Source: an uncultured Mycoplasmatales bacterium (GTDB lineage Bacteria; Bacillota_I; Bacilli_A; Mycoplasmatales; Mycoplasmoidaceae). Taken from it: a stretch of 64,000 nt of DNA. Made by a program: the position numbers and the translations under genes. Below the pieces are notes generated by a model. The model saw only the letters and a program-made list of their open reading frames with translations. It was not told where the DNA came from and ran no database searches. Of this stretch, positions 54,810 through 64,000 are shown one piece after another. Positions within the stretch are counted from its first letter, which is position 1. Each line of letters begins with the position of its first letter. Where the stretch lies: the NCBI GenBank assembly GCA_910578525.1, contig CAJTRF010000002.1:18829-82828 (forward strand). Direction: 5' to 3'.

Positions 54810-55629
54810 TGAAGGTAGTTCTGAACTTAACATCGGTGGAAGATTTTTAGCTTTTGATCGTCCACAATTTTTTACTATCTTTGTAGTATTAGCAATTTTA
54901 GCAACTTGCATGATTGTTTACTATGTAAAACAGAAAAAATACAAGGTAAACGAAGCGCCAAAAGGATTTGTATTACTAGTAGATATGTATGTAGGATACA
55001 TCAGAAGTTTGGTTATTGAAATCTTAGGGCCTAAGTTTGAAAAACTTACTCCTTACTTTTTATATTTAATGTCTTACATTCTTTTGTCTAACATCATTGG
55101 TATTATTGGATTAGAAAACCCAACAAGCTCATTAACTGTTACTTTATCTATGGGTATAGTAACTTGGGTTGGTACTCAAGTTGTTGCTTTTAAATACCAA
55201 AAATTATCTTATTTAAAAACTTTTACCTTTGGTATTAAAAATAAAAAAGGAAATAAAATTCCTTTAATGATTAATCCATTAGAAGTGATTTCATGCATTA
55301 CCCCATTAATTTCAATTTCTTGCCGTTTATGAGGTAATATCTTTGCTGGTGGGTTAGTAGTTTCTTTATGATTCTATTTCTTAGGATATGTTTCTCAGAA
55401 CGTTCCTGCATTAGCTATGTTTAATTTATTAGCTGGATTAACAGTAGCTCCAATTCATTTATATTTTGATCTTTTATGTGGTTGCATTCAAGCGTTAGTA
55501 TTCACATTACTAACAATGGTTTATTGAACACTTGCAAAAGGTGAAGAAGCAGTTGAACAATCTGAATCAAATGTAGTTGTTATTGATAAAAAACAACCAG
55601 TTGTTAATAAACAAGTATTGGTTAAATAG
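54793..55629 (+). CDS. atpB: ATP synthase subunit a
   Basis: The 278-residue Fo subunit has about five to six membrane helices. The essential Arg is visible in ISCRLWGNIFAGG (about 177-190; its Trp is TGA), and the C-terminal helix pair includes LLAGLTVAPIHLYFDLLCGCIQALVFTLLT. It forms the proton half-channels with the c-ring. The C-terminus has a 30-residue polar tail not seen in most homologues. It overlaps the previous gene by 17 nt. Unusually, it is not followed directly by atpE. Confidence 0.95.
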
Positions 55630-55666
55630 ATCCACTAAGCCAAAAAGTGTTCTATTTTCCAAAGTT

Positions 55667-55672
55667 TATAAT
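55667..55672 (+). promoter_or_regulatory. -10 box of the frame-broken lipoprotein gene
   Basis: TATAAT ends 11 nt before the ATG at 55684, in the 54-nt gap after atpB. Confidence 0.4.
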
Positions 55673-55683
55673 AATATAGAATT

Positions 55684-56359
55684 ATGAACAAAAAAAATAA
55701 TCAAATCAATAGTAAGTATTACTTGTGGATTAGGAATAACTTTGTCTATTCCTTTTGTGTCTACAAGTTGCAAAAATTTAAAAAAAATTGGTGAAAATTG
55801 AATTTGCTCAGTTAGTGATAATATCTTGTATCAATATAGATTGATAAACTCTTCTGACACAGAATGAAAAGAATCAGGAGAAAAAACTTTTTATTTTGGA
55901 GAGCACACTTTTGATAAAGAGTATCGAAAACTTTTTACTTTAAAATTTCAAAATGGTCTAAATGTTTCATTTTCTGATATTTGTTTTCATGTTAAAATGC
56001 AGTTGCCTGAAGAATCTGATATCCCAGGCGGTACATTTGATTTTACAACAAATGATATCTGGTTGATCAATGAACCATCTGCAGCAACTGATCCTTTTTT
56101 GGGTTTTGATATTTCATTATCACAAGCTACGAAAAGTCTTGATATCGGTTTGTCAAATTACCCAAAATTTAGTCAATTGCTAAGTAGTTGATCTGGAAGC
56201 GTTTATGAAGGAAAACAATATGTATACTTAGTTGGAACTAATATTGTTCTTACTGTAGGTCTTGAAATTTGTGACGAAAACGCTTATTGACACACAATTG
56301 TTTCAGATAAAAACACACAAGAACCATTATTACTTGATTACACATTTAAAATTTTTTAA
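55684..56359 (+). pseudogene. Lipoprotein gene out of frame at an A8 tract (possible phase-variable gene)
   Basis: The ATG at 55684 is followed by AAC and eight A residues. In the given sequence this frame stops after 43 codons. With seven (or ten) A it would enter the long frame ending at TAA 56357-56359, about 224 residues, giving a perfect lipoprotein start: MNKKIIKSIVSITCGL, then FVSTSC. The long frame itself has no normal start codon. The mature part is an acidic, beta-rich domain without recognised family. Explanations: switch-off state of a slippage-controlled gene, a decaying gene, or a sequencing error. It lies between atpB and atpE. Confidence 0.75.
55690..55697 (+). repeat. A8 homopolymer at codons 3-5 of the lipoprotein gene
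   Basis: Eight consecutive A residues immediately after ATGAAC; loss of one A or gain of two restores the long reading frame. Confidence 0.85.
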
Positions 56360-56518
56360 TTTTTTTTGTTAACTTATAGCAATAACTTTTTCTAATCGAA
56401 AAACTAACTTTTGATGAAGTTTACTATTAACTTTTTTATTTGCTAATAGATATAAGGTTTCTTATATTAATTTTTTACTTATTACTATAATAATATATAT
56501 TATTTATTAGGAGAAAAC
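56360..56518 (+). promoter_or_regulatory. Promoter region of atpE-atpC
   Basis: This 159-nt A+T-rich gap separates the inserted lipoprotein gene from atpE. TATAAT at 56486-56491 and Shine-Dalgarno TAGGAG (56508-56513) precede the ATG at 56519. No open frame or strong hairpin is visible. It implies that atpE-F-H-A-G-D-C form their own transcription unit. Confidence 0.5.
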
Positions 56519-56800
56519 ATGTCAGAAATAATCGAAGCTTTAAATAGCGTTTCAGCAGTAGCTGCTGAACAATCTGATAAATTAGGTGCTTTTATTGGTG
56601 CTGGTTTATCAATGTTAGGTGGTCTAGGTACTGGTATTGGACAAGGTTTTGCTGCAGGTAAAGCCTCTGAAGCAGTAGCTAGAAACCCAGAAGCAGAAGG
56701 AAAGATTCGTACAATGATGATTGTAGGTTGTGCGATTGCAGAAACTGCTGCTATTTATTCATTAATTATTGCAATCTTATTAATTTTTGTTGCTAAGTAA
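56519..56800 (+). CDS. atpE: ATP synthase subunit c
   Basis: The 93-residue two-helix proteolipid has helix 1 with the glycine motif LGTGIGQGFAAGKA, the polar loop RNPEAEGKIRTMM, and helix 2 with the ion-binding Glu in AIAETAAIYSL. An N-terminal 20-residue extension is present compared with E. coli (79 aa). The stop is 3 nt before the GTG of atpF. Confidence 0.96.
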   Translation: MSEIIEALNSVSAVAAEQSDKLGAFIGAGLSMLGGLGTGIGQGFAAGKASEAVARNPEAEGKIRTMMIVGCAIAETAAIYSLIIAILLIFVAK

Positions 56801-56803
56801 ACC

Positions 56804-57421
56804 GTGAGTAACCAAGCATTAAAGAAAATATTAATCATTTTAAGTGGAGTATTTGTTGCTCTACCTTTTTCTTTTTGCTTGACAGGATGTGCTCCAATTG
56901 AGGCAGATGACGTTTTAAATGCTATCTTTCCAAATTTATGAGTCTTCCTAGCACATTTATTTGCTACTTTAGTATTACTTGCATTATGTGTTTGATTAGT
57001 TTGAAAACCATCAAAAGAAACATTAAAAAAACGTAATGAATATATTCAAGATCAAATAAAACAAGCAGAAGAAACTAGAAAAGAAGCATTAATGAAGTTA
57101 GCAGAAGCTCAAAAAGAAAAAGTTAATGCTCATGTACAAGCACAAAACATAATTAGTGTTGCTAACAGTCAAGCTTATCAATTAAAAGATAAGATTGAAT
57201 CTGAAGCACGAAATAATGCAAAGAAAATTACAGAAGATGCTGTAAATGATTCAATTAAAATCAAAGAAGATATTTATTCAAGGATGAATAAAGAAATCTT
57301 AGATATTGCTTTTGATGCATCAAGTTCTTTATTAAAGAAGAAAGTAACAAGAAAAGACTCTGATGAATTTGTTAATGATTTCATTAAACAAGTTAAAGAA
57401 AATAAAGGAGATAAAGAATAA
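56804..57421 (+). CDS. atpF: ATP synthase subunit b, lipoprotein-type N-terminus
   Basis: The 205-residue product starts at GTG 56804, 3 nt after atpE. Before the usual membrane helix (LWVFLAHLFATLVLLALCVWLVW, given here as LWVFLAHLF and onwards, about 45-67) there is an extra signal-like helix ending FCLTGC, a good lipobox with Cys about 27. The rest is the charged coiled-coil stalk (KKRNEYIQDQIKQAEETRKE). Lipoprotein-like AtpF is known in mycoplasmas. It overlaps atpH by 1 nt. Confidence 0.92.
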
Positions 57422-57969
57422 TGAACATTAGCTTTATTTACTCTTATAGTTCTTTTCTATTTGAAACTGCTACTAAAGAAAAGAAAATAAAACAATATGC
57501 AAAGCAAGTAACTTTTCTTTTAAGTATTATTCATCAAACAGAACTTGTTTCTTTTTTGAGTAATTTGTCAATTGAAAAAGAAGTTCGTAAACAACAGTTT
57601 AAATTAATGTTTAATAAGAAATTAGATACGATGTTGATTTATTTTGTTTGAACTATTATTGATTTCAACCGTTCTAATTACTTAGAAAAGATTCTTTTAA
57701 GTTTCTTGTCTATCTATGATGATTACTATGGAATAAACTTTGCCAAAATTTATTCTGTATATCCATTATCTGAAAAACAATTAAATAAAATTAAAAAAGC
57801 TTTAGAGCAAAAATATCATTCAAAAGTTATTTTACAAAATGAAATTGATCCATCAATTATCGGTGGCATTAAGGTGGAATCAAAAAAATTATCTATTGAT
57901 AATACGTTTAAGAAGAAATTGGATGTTATTAAACAAAAGTGTGTATCACCAATTCAACAAAGGGGTTAG
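57421..57969 (+). CDS. atpH: ATP synthase subunit delta
   Basis: The 182-residue product has the N-terminal helical bundle (YSSFLFETATKEKKIKQYAKQ) and the C-terminal segment with the family end motif, here NEIDPSIIGGIKVESKKLSIDNTFKKKL, split as NEIDPSIIGGIKVE and SIDNTFKKKL. It links the F1 head to the b stalk. It overlaps atpF by 1 nt, and atpA follows after 3 nt behind AAAGGGG. Confidence 0.93.
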
Positions 57970-57972
57970 TTT

Positions 57973-59616
57973 ATGAGTAATAGTGATAAATTTTCTACAA
58001 CAATAAAAGCTAGAATTAATAAATATTCTTCAAAAGCAACTTTTGAAGAAGAAGGTAAAGTTATTTCTGTAGGTGATGGTATTGCCTATGTTTCAGGTTT
58101 GACTAACTTAATGTTAAATGAGTTAGTAAGATTTGAAAACGGATCATATGGAATGGCTCTTAACCTTGAAACTGACTTTGTTGGTGTTGTTATGTTAGGA
58201 GAATACAAAGACATTAAAGAAGATTCTCCTGTTAAAAGAACAAAAACTGTAGTGAGTGTTCCAGTAGGAGATTCATTGATTGGTAGAATTGTAAATCCAA
58301 TTGGTGAACCAATCGATGGTAAAGGAAAAGTTTCTTCAACTAAATTTGAACCAATTGAAAAAATTGCGCCTGGTGTTATGGCAAGACAATCTGTTGATCA
58401 ATCTTTATCGACAGGTATCTTATCTATTGATTCAATGTTTCCAATTGGTCGTGGTCAACGTGAATTAATTATTGGTGATAGACAAACTGGTAAAACGACA
58501 GTTGCTTTAGATACTATTCTTAACCAAAAAGGTAAGAATGTATATTGTGTTTACGTTGCTATTGGTCAAAAGAATTCTTCTGTTGCCCAATTAGCAAGAA
58601 CTTTAAATGCACATGATGCAATGAAATATACAACAATCGTTTCTGCTACTGCATCAGATTTGCCAGCTCTTAAATATATTGCACCTTATACAGGTGTAAC
58701 AATCGCTGAAGAGTGAATGCGTCAAGGCAAAGATGTATTGATTGTTTACGATGACTTATCTAAACACGCAGTTGCATATAGAACAATTTCATTATTACTT
58801 AGACGTCCACCAGGCCGTGAAGCTTATCCAGGCGATGTATTCTATCTACACTCACGTTTACTAGAACGTGCAGGAAGAATGAATAAAGAAAATGGTGGTG
58901 GTTCAATTACTGCATTACCAATTATTGAAACACAAGCTGGTGACATCTCAGCGTACATTCCTACAAATGTAATTTCAATTACTGACGGACAATTGTTTAT
59001 GGAAACATCTATGTTTAATGCTGGTCAAAGACCAGCAATTAGTGCGGGATTATCTGTATCACGTGTTGGATCAGCTGCTCAAATTAAAGCTGTTAAACAA
59101 ATGTCAGGTTCATTAAAACTTGAATTAGCACAATATTCAGAATTAAATGCATTTAGCCAATTTGGAAGTGATTTAGATACTGAAACTAAACGTGTATTGG
59201 AACATGGTGCTAGAATTATGGAAATGATTAAACAACCACAAAACCAACCATATGATCAAATAGATGAAGCAATCTTGTTATTTGCTATCAAATATAGATT
59301 TATTAAATGAATCCCTGTTGAAAGCATCTCTCAATTTAAACAAGACACTATTAGTCATTTTAAAAAATTAGCAATTAGATCTACTCTTGAAAAGAATAAA
59401 GCTTTTGATGATAATTTAATTGAACAATTTAGAGTTGAATTCAGTAAGTTCTTAAAATCATACATTACAAGTTTTAAAAACTATGATATTTGTAAATATG
59501 GTAAACCAACTGAATTAGATTACAAACCTGTAAAAGTTGTTAATAAAGTTGAAAAACCAAAGCAAGAAGTTAAACAACAAAAATCAACAAAATCTTCTAA
59601 AAAGAAAACTAAATAA
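57973..59616 (+). CDS. atpA: ATP synthase subunit alpha
   Basis: The 547-residue product has the non-catalytic nucleotide site GDRQTGKTT near residue 168, LLRRPPGREAYPGDVFYLHSR (as LLRRPPGREAYPGD) and the arginine-finger segment ISVGLSVSRVGSAAQ-like ISAGLSVSRVGSAAQ. A Lys-rich C-terminal tail of about 30 residues (VEKPKQEVKQQ...KKKTK) exceeds the usual length (about 505-515). TGA-Trp at 58714 and 59308. Confidence 0.97.
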
Positions 59617-59618
59617 CA

Positions 59619-60509
59619 ATGCAAACATTAGAGTCAATTAAGAAGAGAATTAAATCTGTGAAGACAACTTCAAAGATTACAGGAGCAATGAAGTTAATTG
59701 CTACTGCTAATATTCATAAACAATCAAAGGAATTCCAAATGATTGCTTCTTATTGCCATGACTTCTATGAGATTATTAAGCCACTTGCTAATGCAAGTAA
59801 TTTAGTTTACAAAAAAGAACTTCAAACTAATAATGATAAAGGAACACTTTATGTTTTAGTTTCTTCATCGTTAGGTTTATGTGGAGCATTTAATATCAAT
59901 GTAGCCAAATTTGTTATTGAACGTTTAAAACCTGATGATAAAGTCATTGTTATTGGAAAAAAAGGTTATTCTTATTTAAAATCTCATGGATGTGAAAACA
60001 AGATTTTATACTGCATTGAAGTATCAGATAAGAATTTAAATTATCTTGAGATTCTTCCTCTAAGTGGAATAGTAATGGAATTATTTCAAACAAAACAATT
60101 TAGTCATGTTAAATTGGTTTATACAAAATTCTTTAATTCTATGACTTTTAATCCTGTGGAAATCAATGTATTACCATTCGATACTGAATTGTTTAAAGAT
60201 GATCAATCAAAAGATAAGTTTATTACTGCTCTTGATTTAGTAAATGAAAAAAAACAAGAGATTGAATATGAATCATCAAAGAGATCGATATTAGATGCAG
60301 TGATGCCTTCTTATGTAGCAACATTAATCTTTGCTTCAATTATAGAATCAAGATTATGTGAAAGCGGTTCAAGAAGAAACGCAATGGATACAGCTACTAA
60401 GAATGCAAAAGAATTAATAGATTCTCTATTGTTACAATACAATAGAGCAAGACAAGAAAAAATTACTCAAGAAATAAATGAAATTGTTGCAGGAGGTACA
60501 AATGAGTAA
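59619..60509 (+). CDS. atpG: ATP synthase subunit gamma
   Basis: The 296-residue rotor shaft has the N-terminal KKRIKSVKTTSKITGAMKLIA and the C-terminal ESRLCESGSRRNAMDTATKN and LLLQYNRARQEKITQEINEI helices that fill the F1 cavity. The central Rossmann-like part includes VSSSLGLCGAFN. It contains the AGGAGG Shine-Dalgarno (60491-60496) of atpD and overlaps atpD by 8 nt. Confidence 0.96.
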   Translation: MQTLESIKKRIKSVKTTSKITGAMKLIATANIHKQSKEFQMIASYCHDFYEIIKPLANASNLVYKKELQTNNDKGTLYVLVSSSLGLCGAFNINVAKFVIERLKPDDKVIVIGKKGYSYLKSHGCENKILYCIEVSDKNLNYLEILPLSGIVMELFQTKQFSHVKLVYTKFFNSMTFNPVEINVLPFDTELFKDDQSKDKFITALDLVNEKKQEIEYESSKRSILDAVMPSYVATLIFASIIESRLCESGSRRNAMDTATKNAKELIDSLLLQYNRARQEKITQEINEIVAGGTNE

Positions 60510-61947
60510 AAAAACTAAAACAACAAAAACTACAAGTAAAGCAATTAAATTTGACCCTAAGAAAAACGGTCGAATTGTTGAAGTTTTAGGTTCAGTAGTT
60601 AACGTTAGATTCACACCTAACAATTTGCCTAAGATTTATGATGCATTAACCGTAATGATTGATAAAGAAAAATTAGTTCTTGAAGTTTCTCAAGTTGCAG
60701 GTGATGATGTAGTTAAATGTATTGCTATGGGTTCTACAAATGGTCTAAGAAGAGGTGACATTGTTACTGCCACTGGTAGCCCAATCAAAGCTCCAGTAGG
60801 TAAAGGTGTGTTAGGTAGAATGTTTAATGTCATTGGTGAACCAATAGACAATAGACCAATGCCTAAGAGTGAAGTTTCATTTGATCCTATTCACCGTTTA
60901 CCTCCTACATTTGCTGAACAAGCAACAACAACTGAAATTTTAGAAACAGGTATTAAAGTTATTGACTTATTAATTCCATATGTTAAAGGTGGAAAAATTG
61001 GTTTATTTGGTGGCGCAGGTGTTGGTAAAACTGTATTGGTACAAGAATTAATTAATAACATCGCTAAAGGTCATGGTGGTATTTCTGTATTTGCCGGTGT
61101 GGGTGAACGTACTCGTGAAGGTAATGACCTTTATTATGAAATGAAAAATGCTGAAGTTATTAATAAAACAGCTTTAGTCTTTGGACAAATGAATGAACCT
61201 CCTGGTGCTAGAATGAGGGTTGCTTTAACTGCTCTTACAATGGCTGAATATTTCAGAGATAAACAAAAGCAAGATGTTTTATTATTCATTGATAACATTT
61301 TTAGATTTACCCAAGCTGGTAGTGAGGTATCTGCTTTATTAGGACGTATGCCATCAGCTGCTGGTTATCAACCAACTCTTGATTATGAAATGGGTCAATT
61401 ACAAGAGAGAATTACTTCTACTAAGAATGGATCTATTACATCAATTCAAGCTGTATATGTACCAGCTGATGACTTAACTGACCCCGCTCCTGCTACAACG
61501 TTTACTCACTTAGATGCTAAAACAGTATTAGATCGTAAAATTGCAGCACTTGGTATTTATCCTGCTATTAACCCACTTGAATCTAACTCAAGATTATTAG
61601 ATCCAAACATAGTTGGTATTGAACACTATAAAGTAGCTCGTGCTGTTCAAGAAATTCTTCAAAAGTATGAAGAATTACAAGATATTATCGCAATTTTAGG
61701 TATGGATGAACTTTCTGAAGATGATAAGTTAATTGTTAACCGTGCAAGAAAAATCAGAAATTTCTTATCACAACCATTCTTTGTTGGTGAAAAATTCACA
61801 GGATACAAAGGTGCGTATGTAAAAGTTGCTGACACCATTAGAAGTTTTAAGGAAATTATCGATGGTAAATGCGATAGTATTAACGAGCAACACTTTATGT
61901 TTGCATCAACAATTGATGAAGTAAGGACAAGAGCTGGTAAAAAATAA
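60502..61947 (+). CDS. atpD: ATP synthase subunit beta
   Basis: The 481-residue catalytic subunit has the P-loop GGAGVGKT near residue 170, GERTREGNDLYYEM (catalytic Glu), LLFIDNIFRFTQAGSEVSALLGR and DLTDPAPATTFTHLDA. The start at 60502 follows AGGAGG by 5 nt. An in-frame ATG at 60478 would lie deeper inside atpG and has no such site. The N-terminus carries a Thr/Lys-rich extension of about 20 residues. Confidence 0.98.
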   Translation: MSKKTKTTKTTSKAIKFDPKKNGRIVEVLGSVVNVRFTPNNLPKIYDALTVMIDKEKLVLEVSQVAGDDVVKCIAMGSTNGLRRGDIVTATGSPIKAPVGKGVLGRMFNVIGEPIDNRPMPKSEVSFDPIHRLPPTFAEQATTTEILETGIKVIDLLIPYVKGGKIGLFGGAGVGKTVLVQELINNIAKGHGGISVFAGVGERTREGNDLYYEMKNAEVINKTALVFGQMNEPPGARMRVALTALTMAEYFRDKQKQDVLLFIDNIFRFTQAGSEVSALLGRMPSAAGYQPTLDYEMGQLQERITSTKNGSITSIQAVYVPADDLTDPAPATTFTHLDAKTVLDRKIAALGIYPAINPLESNSRLLDPNIVGIEHYKVARAVQEILQKYEELQDIIAILGMDELSEDDKLIVNRARKIRNFLSQPFFVGEKFTGYKGAYVKVADTIRSFKEIIDGKCDSINEQHFMFASTIDEVRTRAGKK

Positions 61948-62363
61948 TGGCATATAGCAGATTTAAATTAAAAATCAATACTCCTGAAGGTGTCTTCTTT
62001 GAAGACGAAATTTTACAAATTGAATTAAAAACATCAACAGGTTATATTGGTATTTTGGCTAATCATGCTCCATTAATTGGTGCTATAGTTCCTTCTGTCT
62101 GCTATATTCGTGATATTAGAAACAACAGAGTTTCTGCTGTAATTAATGGTGGAATGTTTTACACCAATAATAATGAAATTAACATTATTACTGACTTCTT
62201 TGATTTTTCAAATAAAGTTAATGAATCAGTTATTGCAAAAAGAGAAGAAAGAATTAAACAAGCAATTAATAATAAAACTTTTTCAGGTCAACAAGTTGTT
62301 GAAAAAATTCAAACTAAATTACAAAAAGAGCTAAATACTCTTAGAAAGATTATTAAGGATTAA
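61947..62363 (+). CDS. atpC: ATP synthase subunit epsilon
   Basis: The 138-residue product has the N-terminal beta-sandwich (FKLKINTPEGVFFEDEI, TGYIGILANHAPLIGAIVPS) and a C-terminal helical hairpin (IAKREERIKQAINNK). It overlaps atpD by 1 nt and ends the ATP synthase cluster. Confidence 0.94.
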   Translation: MAYSRFKLKINTPEGVFFEDEILQIELKTSTGYIGILANHAPLIGAIVPSVCYIRDIRNNRVSAVINGGMFYTNNNEINIITDFFDFSNKVNESVIAKREERIKQAINNKTFSGQQVVEKIQTKLQKELNTLRKIIKD

Positions 62364-62364
62364 T

Positions 62365-62390
62365 AACATTAATAATATAATATTAATGTT
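62365..62390 (+). promoter_or_regulatory. Palindrome enclosing the -10 box of the following surface-protein gene
   Basis: AACATTAATA (62365-62374) and TATTAATGTT (62381-62390) are perfect 10-bp arms around a 6-nt spacer, with TATAAT at 62376-62381. The start codon at 62391 is immediately adjacent, so the transcript would be leaderless. It begins 1 nt after the atpC stop and could also end atpC transcripts. Confidence 0.55.
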
Positions 62391-63689
62391 ATGAAGTTTA
62401 ATAAAACTGTTCTATCTTTTTTAATATCATCTGCATCTTTTTGTTTATTAACTCCAGCAATTACCACAAACATTAATTCCTCAAAAACTGTTTGTAGTTC
62501 TAATCTTGATTTTAATGCAGATGCTACTTTAACACCACCATCTCTGAAAGATGATGATTTGATGAAAAATTATTTTGCTCCTATTTATCCCAATACAGCA
62601 AAAGAATTTATTGATTCATCAATTGATGGTTTTAAAAAATATTTTCCTGAATTAATTAGAAAAACTGATGAAGGAGAATTAACTTCAATTAGTTTTAAGC
62701 AATTATTTGTTTCAGATACAATTGCTACTCCAATTGCAAAACAAGCAAATTCTCAAATTGATGATCCAGTTTTAGAATACAATACAGAAACAAATAAATG
62801 AACTAATAAACTTTCAATCATTGATAAACTTGATTTAAGTCATTTGTTTACTAACGATACATCTGGTAACTCTCCAGAACAATTGTTAGCTGCCGTTTTC
62901 CTAAACCCATATTTATATAATGATGCTGATATAGATTATGAATCATCTTTCATTAATCTTAATTGAATTAATCTAAACGGTAATGGATTAACATCTATTC
63001 CAGAAAACACATTTTATAACATTATTAAGAATTCCAAAGCATCTGCTAATTCTATTAAATTTGATTTAGATAATAATTATTTGTCATGCATTGCTTCATC
63101 GCAATTTGTTAACGGATCTTTACCAGATGATAAATCTACATGAACATTTTCAATTGATTTGGATAACAATAAGTTAACTAGCCAAGATATTACAAATATT
63201 GAAAATGAATTCAAAGATATTGGTTCATTTACAATTGAAGGTAATGTAACTACAACTTATCGTTTTTTTACTAAACCAGATTCGCAAAATAATTATTTTT
63301 TCTTGAATTTTTTACAAAGAGTATACAAGAGCTCTGAATTATGACCATCAATGCTAACAAAAACTAGTAAAGATAAAACTAATAATGTAATTAATAAATT
63401 AGCAGCTGAGATTGATAAATTAAATTTATATAATCAACCACTATCTAATAACTTAGATAAAATCCAAATTTCAGGTAATGATTTTTCAGGTAATTTTGAA
63501 ATTACAATCAAATCTGAAAAAATCAATAATTTGAATGGCGTTGTTTCAAACTATGATGATTATGTTGAAGAATGTCAATTAAATTCAATAGAAATTCCCT
63601 TAATCATATTTACCGTTATTCTGTTTGCAGGATGTTGCTTCTTATATAACAGAATTCACAAAATTAGAAGTATAGATTGTAAAAGTTAA
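62391..63689 (+). CDS. Putative surface protein with signal peptide and C-terminal anchor
   Basis: The 432-residue product has a signal-like N-terminus (MKFNKTVLSFLISSASFCLLTPA, cut here as MKFNKTVLSFLISSAS) and a C-terminal hydrophobic helix (about 398-417, IPLIIFTVILFAGCCF) with a basic tail. The same exported-with-tail-anchor layout is found in the two BspA-like proteins. Residues about 190-215 (INLNGNGLTSIPENTF) resemble a leucine-rich-repeat unit, and LDNNYLSCI and LDNNKLTSQDI follow the same LxxNxL rhythm, so it is probably a divergent LRR protein. TGA codons read as Trp. Its stop overlaps the convergent transposase by 3 nt. Confidence 0.75.
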
Positions 63690-64000
63690 TTTACACCACT
63701 TACAAGTATAGCATAATCGTTTGGAGTTAATCAATTTAGTGTTGATATAACTCGTTCAAAATTTCAAAACTTTTTATAGTCATCTAAGATTTTGTGTAAA
63801 TATAGAGCTGATGCATTATATGTATCATGTATATTTAAACATTCACATCTTAATCTTTTTCAGAATCTTTCAATTCAACCATTGTCTGTTGATTTTCCAA
63901 CTGATCCACAAGAGTGTAAGATTCGTCTCTTGTTTAACAATGAAATTACTTCTTTATCAAAATATTGTGTTCCATAATCTGTGTTAACAATTTTTGCAGT
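63686..64000 (-). mobile_element. IS3-like transposase, C-terminal part (cut by window edge)
   Basis: The minus-strand frame is open from the window edge to TAA at 63686-63688, 104 residues, with TGA as Trp. It carries the second and third parts of the rve/DDE integrase core: IVNTDYGTQYFD (second catalytic Asp) and KSTDNGWIERFWKRLRCE (catalytic Glu), then an IS3-type tail FERVISTLNWLTPNDYA. No terminal inverted repeat can be seen, because the stop codon already overlaps the neighbouring gene. The upstream part lies outside the window, so intact or truncated cannot be decided. Confidence 0.8.

Noticed and set aside
55684..55815. 43-codon open frame starting at the ATG 55684
   Set aside because: Its translation has no lipoprotein signal or protein-like character, while the +1 frame has both; it is treated as the frame-shifted start of the longer gene.
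60478..60501. Upstream atpD start at 60478
   Set aside because: AGGAGG at 60491-60496 fits ATG 60502; the earlier ATG has no ribosome-binding site.
1..64000. CRISPR arrays, rRNA genes, replication origin, riboswitch
   Set aside because: No regularly spaced repeats, rRNA-like conserved blocks, DnaA-box clusters or long structured leaders were seen on reading both strands.

Overview
This is an A+T-rich mollicute (mycoplasma-type) chromosome segment. Almost every long gene reads through in-frame TGA codons that must be tryptophan. The window itself encodes a tRNA-Trp with a UCA anticodon (36405-36479, minus). Surface proteins are lipoproteins or have a membrane anchor, no cell-wall genes are seen, and salvage pathways replace biosynthesis. 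The coexistence of dxr, ispD and ispF (MEP isoprenoid pathway) with BspA-like leucine-rich-repeat surface proteins points to the Malacoplasma/Ureaplasma side of the mycoplasmas rather than the M. genitalium core; the species is inference only.

Layout. 1-9538 (+) is a conserved Firmicute-type run: tsf (partial), pyrH, frr, uppS, cdsA, dxr, rseP-like protease and polC. It is followed by a degenerate alpha/beta-hydrolase gene (+) and the convergent ispD-folD pair (-). 11884-25198 is a 13-kb surface-protein island. One tightly overlapping minus-strand operon carries two modular BspA-like proteins and two lipoproteins, and a divergent 1175-aa lipoprotein lies opposite. The island is bounded by folD and by ispF-hpt-ftsH (+). 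Next come three overlapping SemiSWEET-like genes (+), a cysteine-desulfidase-like gene (-), an MFS transporter (+), a small lipoprotein and rpsT (-), a basic membrane-anchored protein (+), and a minus-strand block: EzrA-like, Nif3-like, tRNA-Trp, acyl carrier protein, choline-kinase-like and YitT-like genes.

39061-48228 (+) is rpoB-rpoC-rplM-rpsI plus tRNA-Ile and tRNA-Ala. 48304-54382 is a nucleoside (BMP/NupOPQ-type) ABC transporter followed by upp, so uptake and uracil salvage sit together. 54351-62363 is the F1Fo ATP synthase cluster. It is unusually interrupted between atpB and atpE by a lipoprotein gene that is out of frame with its own start because of an A8 tract. The window ends with a C-terminally anchored surface protein and the C-terminal part of an IS3-like transposase.

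Genes are packed with 1-35 nt overlaps, including overlaps between convergent pairs. Many start codons lie 9-15 nt after a TATAAT box, suggesting leaderless or near-leaderless mRNAs. Several -10 boxes lie inside or at the edge of perfect palindromes. There is no gene-free stretch over 300 bases, no CRISPR array, no recognisable replication origin and no rRNA. All coordinates treat TGA as Trp and were worked out by hand.
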